Part shown: positions 56,578-64,000 of the stretch, piece by piece
Layout of the letters: every line of letters begins with the position of its first letter
Position numbering within the stretch: position 1 is the first letter of the stretch
Origin: Linanthus parryae
Taxonomy: Eukaryota > Streptophyta > Magnoliopsida > Ericales > Polemoniaceae
Assembly (NCBI GenBank): GCA_023055425.1
Contig: JALGPY010000001.1
Location: forward strand, 144,671,368 to 144,735,367
Length of the DNA stretch: 64,000 nt
Reading direction: 5' to 3'
Notes under the pieces: model-generated
Told to the model about the DNA's origin: nothing
Databases searched by the model: none
The model's input: the letters and a program-made list of their open reading frames with translations, nothing else
Position numbers and translations under genes: made by a program

Positions 56578-56670
56578 GGACTGTGATATTGAATTGCTGG
56601 ACTTGCAAAAACAGTTGGCACTCTGATGAAGTGGCTACAAATTGTTCTACAAACTGATGATCTGCCAGAC
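56578..56670. repeat. Duplicated block B2
   Basis: Partner of 52711-52805, same orientation. B1 and B2 are about 1.9 kb apart against 0.2 kb for A1 and A2, so extra DNA entered (or was lost from) one copy. Confidence 0.8.
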
Positions 56671-59600
56671 AGCATTTTACAATGGGACCAGGTATGGTTT
56701 CAGTATTCCTATTCATTTTCCGTTATATACGTGTATTTGGCATCATAGTGCTACAGAATTGTGAACATTATGCCACTTCCTCTGAATTTTTACCTGTGAG
56801 ATCTCTGTGCTGCACACGACAGTCTGCGAAATTTCCGTGGATCTAACTTCATTAAATGATGGCAATGTCCATCATCTTGTCTAAAAGGCGGACACAACTT
56901 TTTGATATATATTTTTATTACTCTTGGAGAGGTATGCTTGATTGGCTACTAATTTTCCTTAGGTTGTGTTTTTCTCTTCTAGCTGAAGAAGCTTATCTAA
57001 AATAGTGACATAATAATCTAGTCAGCCCGTGTTGTTCAAGCAATGGACACCGAACTTTCTAGGCTTTCAAATACACTCATTACCATGATGTATCGTGAAT
57101 TCTGTCATAAGGGTCTGCGGTGGAAATTCTCCCGATGATTATTCTGAATTTTTTATAATGATTCAAGCACTATTTGGTAGTTCTTTCTTATTTTCAAAAC
57201 CTTCATGATATAGCAACACAGTTTAACAATTTCCTTGACATAACATTATGCTTGGAGTACAAAAGCCATACCACAACCAGTTTCCATGATTACAAAGAGC
57301 ACATTGCTCCTCTTGCATTCTATCTGCACCAGATAAATTTCTTGAATAGGGTTTCTGATGAACTACTGGCTGTCATTTGGAATCCTGATTTGTATATGTT
57401 TTTTCTCGGCTGGATCATCCCCCTACACCATTTTCTAACATCACCAGTTGCTTTGTGCAGGTTATGAACTGCACATGTGTAGTCAATTACTGAATAGCCC
57501 CGACCAGCACAAAAATATGAAAATGTGATCGTACCAACCATCCAGTCGATAATTTGAAACTTTAGCAGCTATAGTTGCTATCAAACATCAGTCCATAGAA
57601 CCAACTTCTTCCTCTTCACCATTTGGACCTTAACATAATATGTCAAAAGCTTTGTGAGAATTAGCAAGATGATCCCAAAGTCTGAAACCCAAATTTCTCA
57701 GGTTTAAATTCTTTAAATCTCAGTAAAAAAATTTATTGTTTGATTTTTTTTTTAATTAATAAAACTATGCTAACTAACTAGTAACTGGATATAATTTGTC
57801 GATTTAAAGTTTTTGCTAACAGACTGCCATAATGCTTATACAAAATATGTACATTCTTTCATCAAAATCAACTATCTGATTGTGTATTTAGGCCCTGATG
57901 TTAATACGATCTCTTAATCTCACTACCCAAACGGTTACTGATGCAAAGTATTCAAATTTTGTGTTAATTTCGTTAGAAAAGATCATTACCAACCATTCAT
58001 ATCCAAATATTAGTTTGGTAGGATGATTTATTATTTAAATTAACAAAACAAAATCAGCAAGTCAGATTATTAAGTAAGATTTCAAACTTTGAGAAAACTT
58101 GATATGGATTTTAGAGCTTTCTCGGATATCCTCACAACATTTTGATTATGTTATGTTATAGTATAATAAAATAGGAGCTAGTTCTATAGACTGATCTTAG
58201 ATTGCTGCTAAAGCTACTAAAGTTTCATATTGACGCCTGCGCCAACATTGTTTATGAGCATATTTTGATATTTAGCTCATCGATTATGGTGATTTGGTCA
58301 TGGAATATTCTTGTGCAGTTCTTCATTTATCTAAAGCAACTACGGAACATTTAAAACTGTGTGACGTGGATGATTGAACAGAAAAACTAATACAGGAAAG
58401 GATTTGAGAATGTCTAGAGCAAGAAGTTTGTCTTATCCTCTTATCTAATTTATCTGATTCCAATAGAAATACAACCATTGAGGTGAACTTCGTCATCATG
58501 GAAAATTAGTTCCGTACATTCAGGGACGATATTTTATGGTTGTTTATAGCCAGGCAACAGACTTGTGGGACTATATGAACTAGCGTATAATCACATAGTG
58601 GTATAGAACACACGGTGCGTCTTATATTTTAAGTATTTTGAGACAGATCTTTCAGAAAAGTAACTCCCAGACCATCATGAGGAACATGTATAAAAGGGTA
58701 CATGTGATTTTCTTCTATTTCATTTTATTCTTGAATAGTACTAGTGTTCGGGACGAAGCATTGATATAGTGTATACCACTACTTAGAGGAGAATTTAGTA
58801 CCTTGTCATTTTCATATTTCTATATAACATGAGTTATTTCATGATTTTCATCATAATGATCTCAAAAAGTAGAGGGCATTTGCACGCTTCTTATCTTATA
58901 TAATGTAATTCAAAATTTTATTTTGCCAAATAGACTATATATCAAGTAAAACTAAAATTTGAAGTTCTATTATTTTGATTTTTGTATTTAATCAAGTATA
59001 TGTAAGAGAAATTAGCTAATTGTACTCCATGAAAACAATTTTACTTGGTCCCTGGGTGAGGCTTAAGTGGCTGCCCAGTAGTGCTCGTTTTCCGTGAGCC
59101 CCATGATGTTAGTCAGAAAGTTTTTATTTTTTCGGTTATATCACGTAAATTATGAAAATAAGAAAAACTGATAAAATAAATGCTCGAATTCTGAGCATGT
59201 TGATTAGGAAAGTTTCTACCACAGACTCTATTGGAAGAATTTATCATATAGAAGACAATGAATGTGTTTGGAGCCCAGGAGGTTTCACTAGCCATATTTG
59301 ATAGGTTGCTGATACTGCAAAAGAGAATTTGCATAAAAGATGAAAGAACTGAATTGAATTCAGTGGCCGTCCTTCAATTCCAGAATTACATGAATATTCG
59401 CAAGGGAAAAAACTTAAATAGCATAGGCAATAGATGTAGATACCAAAAAGGTGTAGGAGAACTTGATTAGACGGCTTTTATGAATTCAGGTTTTGTTTGA
59501 AAGGGTGAGCAGGTGAACATCTAACACATGATTGGTCAAGGATTCCAATCTGAGCATCACCAATTAAGACACATGTTCAATGTCTAGGGTCCTTGACAAG

Positions 59601-61353
59601 TCAGCTGCTTAACTAAGCAAATTAAATATCAAAAGTCAACTATGAAATTGATACATAGGCTGGGTGCAGTTTCTTGCCACTTAAGTTGACTATTTCAAGT
59701 CATAATTTCATACAGTATTGTGAGCTAATTTCATGTTCCTCATTTAAGATCATAGGCTCAAGTTCTTTCAGTTATCGAAAGGTCTAGACTATGTTGGCAA
59801 CTATATTCAGTTTCTTGGTGACATAAATAATGGGCACAACAATTCGTGGATAGCTTGTAGCAGCATGGTCTATAATTCGGACCTAGCTAGTCTTTTTGCG
59901 TAAGTTCAAATGTCGACTAAATCGTTAGATCTATTAGTCTTGTTCTTTACATGCTGTTGATTTAAAATAGTTTTCACATTCTATCAACATTATTAATATG
60001 CATATGCAATTTTCAGCTCTTTGGTTTACTGTCCTTACATTAGTAGTTATTGATATCACTAGCGGTTCACCTTTCAGATTTTACATTACTTTTGATTTAT
60101 TTTACTTTTTTTCTGCAAACAGTTAATCAGTGTAGTTAAAAGTTGAGGGGAACGGGTCACATTTTGTAGTTGTTTATATCTTTCTTTATGCGTAAGTTTG
60201 ACGTAAGAGTGATTAAACTGCTCTCTGAATCTATGTTAATCTTTGTCTTTAACAACATAGTTTGATTTTGTAAAACCATGCTTCTGAAAAGTATAACGTA
60301 CTATTGGAAGCATTACCATTGAATCATAGATTATACTGAAACTGTAAGCATCCTTTGTGGAATTATGAGTCCTATAATGAAAGCATGCCTGGAAATATAG
60401 GTTATAGCTTGTCGAGCCCTAAACAAAGTCATGCACTTGTCTCTTAGCTGGCAGTTTTCTTGATTGTTATGTTTAATCATCTTATCAAATGAGAACACAT
60501 ATGAGGAAATATCATCAAGATAGTAAGAAAAAGTGAAGGCAAAACAGACCATAGTCTTTTTGATTAGTAAAAAGCTATGTAGCACGGGTGCGGAAGCAGG
60601 AGCGGGTGGCAAATTTCCAAAAATCAAGGGTGCGGGTGCGGCGACTTTCTTTATATTTTTATTTATTTGTGTTACCATTATACTAATATAAATAGTAGTC
60701 CAAATAATAACCAAACAGAAATTCATACACATATTCAAAGATACAGAGTTACTATATCAACAATATAATCTCTTCATGCGTTTCTAGTAGCTGTGGAGAA
60801 ACGATTAATCTAAGAAATGCCTCAGAGTTAGATTAATCTGTCATGTTGATAGACAGATGGCGCTCAAAGTTTGTTACACATTTTTCTAATAATCTAAGTA
60901 AGGGAGTATGTAAAAAATAACTTGTTATTGGTTCTCATTTCTACTACGGACAGTAGGAGTAATTCACAACTGAGGCAAAAACTGATTGGAAGAATAAATC
61001 TATTTGCCTTGCGGACTTTTTACATTATGTCAAACAATAGAATTCCGGACAGAATTTGACTGAACTAACTAGATTACAGTCATCTCTTTCCTGATAGGAG
61101 AATTTCCTCAACACTCGACTAGAGCATCCGTTTTGAGTCCAAGATCTGTTTCCCTTCATCAATATGAAAAATAAGACCCTTATTTACAGCTTAGTTTTTC
61201 CTTCCTGGATGCCCTCTCAGAACTCTGGCCTTGTGGCTTTTCTCTTTCTCATGGTCCTTGTCCCTTCGTTTTCCTAAGAAAGATGATTCCTCCATCCATC
61301 TGATGGCATCTTTTCTATATTTAGACAGATATTTGTAGTTAAGCAGTGACTCA

Positions 61354-63421
61354 TTAGGAGCTCCATCCCTTGAGGGATGATAGTCTGATGGGCAAACCAT
61401 TCTGGGGAAGAGCAAAAGGTGCATACTGAATCCCATTTTGTGGGCCCACCATAGACCACCTGTACATCAAAACAAACTCATCCTTATCAGCAACAGGTAG
61501 ATACATTAGATATTTCCTTATTTGGAAGCTGGGGTTTTAACCACAACCGAGAAAGTTGATTTAATAATACTGGTAATAACTTTTCCATTTACCTACCTGT
61601 ACTTTGTGGTTAGATGATGTAGAAGGACCAAAATCTCCAGCTTGGCCAACTCATTTCCTGGACATGAGTGGACTCCGTTGCCATATGGCAGGAATGTATT
61701 GGGTTTTGGAGCAGTCTGATGAATAGCATTACAGAATAACTTAAATATAGGACAATGAATAATTGAGGTGTAAAATAATTGCATACTAGGTTAAACTAGC
61801 ACAGTTAATTTGTAATTTGTTTAGTCATTTACCTCAAATCTTGAGGGATCAAACTTCTCTGGTTCTGGGAAATTGGATGGGCTGTGATGGATGTTTCTGA
61901 AGAGTGGCAAGACTTTCCAGCCTTTCGGAATAAGATAGCCTGAAATCATTTTGAAAGGACTGTATCAGGATCAACTATCACAGTCAGAGACTTGTGATAA
62001 TGAGATGTTTCGAAGATTTGTGGACGAACCTTCAAATTCAACATCTTCCACAGCTTCTCTGAAAGTAAAAGACAAAATTGAGGCGACTCTTAGAGTTTCT
62101 TGAATCACTCTTGAAGTCATTGGCATCTTCCTGGTGTCTGCCCAAGTGAGAGCCTCCTCTTCACCACTCTTTTCTCTCATTATCCTCTCTTGCTCGTCCT
62201 GTTAAATCACAAAATATTAAGTCCTGCAACTATATGTTGACCACTAGTACATTTTAAAGGTTGAACTTTTAACTGGGAAATAGGATTCTTACTGTGACAG
62301 ATTGCAGCACACTTGGATTCTCACCAAGGTACTTGACGATCCATGTGAGTACACTCGCTGTTGTGTCCCTTGCTGCAAAGATGACACCGATGATGTTGTC
62401 GGATATTTGTTCATCAGTGAGGCCTTCTTTGTCACCCATAAAAGATCCAAGCAAATCGCTGTGGTTATGCTTCATTTGCCGCCTGATTGAGATTATCTTC
62501 GTGACGATTTGAGCTAATTCTTTCCTTGCTTTCATTGATTTGTGGAAGAGTGTCCCTGGAATATTGATCGGCATTGAATTGTACCCTTTCTCGAGAATGT
62601 AGTAGCATCTTTTCAGGTCTTCTCTGTAGTTTACTTCGTCTTTCCCCAATATTGAAAGTATTGCAACATTGAATGCATACTGCATGAAACAACATTGAAT
62701 TTTTTTAATTAGCACACACTATTGTAATTTACTGACCCTTTTGGTTCACTTTTGACAGGAGAGGAAAACAGAGTTACTCTGTTTTCTGAGGGAAAAAGAC
62801 TCACAGTCTTCATTTCTTGGAAGGTGTTGATCAACTGCCCGTCCCAAGATTTGAGGGACTCAACGGCAATGTTCTCGATGCGCGGGACTACGTTTCTGAT
62901 TGCCTCCGGCGTGAATGCTCGGAGGACAATCTTTCTCAGCTTGGCATGGTAGTCGCCTTGGTGGAAGAAAATGGCTTGCTTCCCCAACATTTTCTCTTTG
63001 CTGGCTGGGAATGTCGGCTTGAAAAGGTTAGCTCTTGTTACTAGCACAAGTTTTGCAGCCTCTGGGCTAGATATCATCACACACGGACAACCTAGTATAT
63101 GAGTCTTGAAAATAGAACCAAACCTGTCAAAACCAAAGGGAAAGAACATTAGAATCCCGTCCTTAGTTTCAGCTAGTACATGAGAAAGAGAGATGATTTG
63201 GTAGTTGGTACTAGGACTAACTTTTTAACTTTGGAGGCAAAGAAAACATTCGGGTTTTGTGAATAGAGTTGGAAGGTTTCTCCGATGTACGGCCAACCTA
63301 GAGTCCCCGGTGGGAGGGGGAGTCTCCGGCAGCCGGAGGCGAGGGATTTGATTATGAATTGGATTAAGAAGATAGAGGTAACAGAAGAAGCAAAGAAGCA
63401 AAACATGGTTGTGTAATCCAT
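61354..63421 (-). CDS. CYP707A: Cytochrome P450 CYP707A, abscisic acid 8'-hydroxylase, 468 aa, seven exons
   Basis: Exons (minus strand): 63222-63421, 62805-63123, 62293-62679, 62030-62198, 61833-61939, 61597-61715, 61354-61459; all GT-AG, frame preserved. An N-terminal membrane anchor (residues 5-27) is followed by the proline hinge [21 protein letters not shown]-helix AARDTT (275-280), K-helix ETLR (336-339), FDPSRFE (388-394) and the haem loop [11 protein letters not shown] with ligand C412 are all present. The C-terminal [12 protein letters not shown] is characteristic of CYP707A. The family adds an 8'-hydroxyl to (+)-ABA at the ER, the committed step toward phaseic acid, controlling dormancy and drought recovery. 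Oddity: the usual haem-loop Phe is Tyr (residue 405). Subfamily number not assignable. Functional class is inferred from sequence; the gene looks intact. Confidence 0.95.
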
Positions 63422-63534
63422 GTTTTGTATTTAATGGGTATATTAGTGGAGGCTCTAGTTGTTGTAGTAGTAATACTGGTAGTTAGTTGTTTGTGGGTTT
63501 ATAGGATGAAATGAGTAGTGAAAGAGGAAGGGTG

Positions 63535-63543
63535 TTTATATAG
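63535..63543 (-). promoter_or_regulatory. TATA box of the CYP707A gene
   Basis: The minus strand reads CGCTATATAAACACCC about 115 bp upstream of ATG 63421, placing transcription start near 63505-63510. Confidence 0.7.
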
Positions 63544-63647
63544 CGAGAGGACGGAGGGGACCTTTCAGGTCCAGCTCGAATTCCACACACGGAATCTCCT
63601 TCCAGCTCATGCTGTTTGAAGGAAGAGAGAGAAAATGGAGTTTTTTA

Positions 63648-63662
63648 GAGAGAGAGAGAGAG
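63648..63662. repeat. Short (GA)n tract in the CYP707A promoter
   Basis: About seven GA units directly beside the G-box; CT/GA tracts are common in plant core promoters. Confidence 0.85.
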
Positions 63663-63664
63663 GG

Positions 63665-63670
63665 CACGTG
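63665..63670 (-). promoter_or_regulatory. G-box / ABRE-like element upstream of CYP707A
   Basis: CACGTG within minus-strand ACACGTGCC, about 125 bp upstream of the TATA box. ACGTG-core elements bind bZIP (ABF/AREB) and bHLH factors; ABA-induced feedback of CYP707A genes is known in Arabidopsis. One site alone is only suggestive. Confidence 0.4.
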
Positions 63671-64000
63671 TAAGTATTGATGCGAAAAGAGCGTGTGAAG
63701 ATATTGACCAGAAATGATGAAACAACTGCCCAACGACTCTTGGATGGCATTAAGGGGATGAATGGATCTTCATCCGTACCATCTTCCTATGAACCTCACA
63801 AACCCCGACCCAAAATGCTTGAGGTTTTAGAGCAACATGTCAGGACTGACACTTTGTTCTTGTAAAACAAAAAAAGAAACACAAGGAACACAAGAAATGG
63901 TTATTTTCAATACAAAAAGAACAGAGTAAAATCTCCCAAGAAAAACAGTAAAACAAAATCTGTTTTTACTAAGAACAGGGTTGAACATAATAGTACAAAA
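63671..64000. other. Distal CYP707A upstream region, nothing recognised
   Basis: A 62-codon plus-strand open frame (63677-63865) has no recognisable domain. The last 150 bases are A-rich. Confidence 0.45.

Larger units (their letters stand above)
53812..61353. other. Long intergenic interval, no supported gene
   Basis: AT-rich throughout. Contains duplicated blocks B1 (54330-54650) and B2 (56578-56670). The open frames at 55101-55358, 55471-55813, 57174-57467, 59113-59334 and 60331-60738 have no recognisable domains and ordinary AT-rich composition. No tRNA, miRNA-like hairpin or LTR pair was recognised. The end (about 61150-61353) is the 3' UTR side of the P450 gene. Confidence 0.45.

Noticed and set aside
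55101..57467. Frames of 69-97 codons proposed as genes
   Set aside because: No domain, no convincing splice partners, AT-rich codons; left as intergenic.
60331..60738. 135-codon minus-strand frame
   Set aside because: No recognisable domain or codon bias; likely chance.
61191..61436. 81-codon minus-strand frame overlapping the end of the P450 gene
   Set aside because: Out of frame with exon 7, whose stop at 61354-61356 gives the family-typical C-terminus.

Overview
The window is nuclear DNA from a flowering plant, almost certainly a eudicot. The evidence is AT-rich intergenic DNA, short GT-AG introns, plant-specific gene families (CEP peptide, DUF1218, GASA/snakin, CYP707A), and plant-type LTR retrotransposons, a LINE, Helitrons and MITEs. 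I cannot name the species. No prokaryotic features, tRNA, rRNA or CRISPR array were seen.

Five host genes are supported. (1) A C-terminally encoded peptide (CEP) precursor at 1936-2226 (-), with signal peptide and one canonical CEP 15-mer. (2) A three-exon DUF1218 four-helix membrane protein at 36533-38217 (+). (3, 4) Two paralogous two-exon GASA/snakin-like cysteine-rich peptides at 39309-39679 (-) and 53296-53759 (-), with identical intron phase and exon-2 length and two enlarged inter-cysteine loops. (5) A complete seven-exon CYP707A cytochrome P450 (ABA 8'-hydroxylase type) at 61354-63421 (-), 468 aa, with a TATA box and a G-box/ABRE-like site upstream. The themes are peptide signalling, small secreted proteins and ABA catabolism; nothing suggests co-regulation as a cluster.

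Roughly half of the window is transposable elements. 3380-20623 is a nest: an older Copia element (short LTRs, TSD TAATA) holds a 3.5-kb solo Gypsy-type LTR (4215-7687, TSD AATGC) and a complete antisense Copia element (8510-17001, TSD ATATT). 22011-24275 is an internally deleted third Copia. 25250-28778 is a truncated relative of the antisense Copia (5' LTR, leader and gag remnant). 40741-48157 is a full-length but mutated L1-type LINE with a 16-bp TSD, inserted between the two GASA genes. Only about 25 bp beyond it lies a 1.75-kb Mutator-like element (48208-49961, 9-bp TSD) carrying a broken copy of a BTB/POZ gene, that is, a Pack-MULE. Two short non-autonomous Helitrons (2883-3240 and 30489-30883) and several MITEs complete the set.

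The remaining long intervals (346-1935, 20629-22010, 22698-23754, 24276-25249, 28779-30488, 30884-35620, 49971-53295, 53812-61353) hold microsatellites, a local segmental duplication around the second GASA gene, and no gene I can defend. All exon boundaries were set by eye from GT-AG sites, frame continuity and family knowledge.
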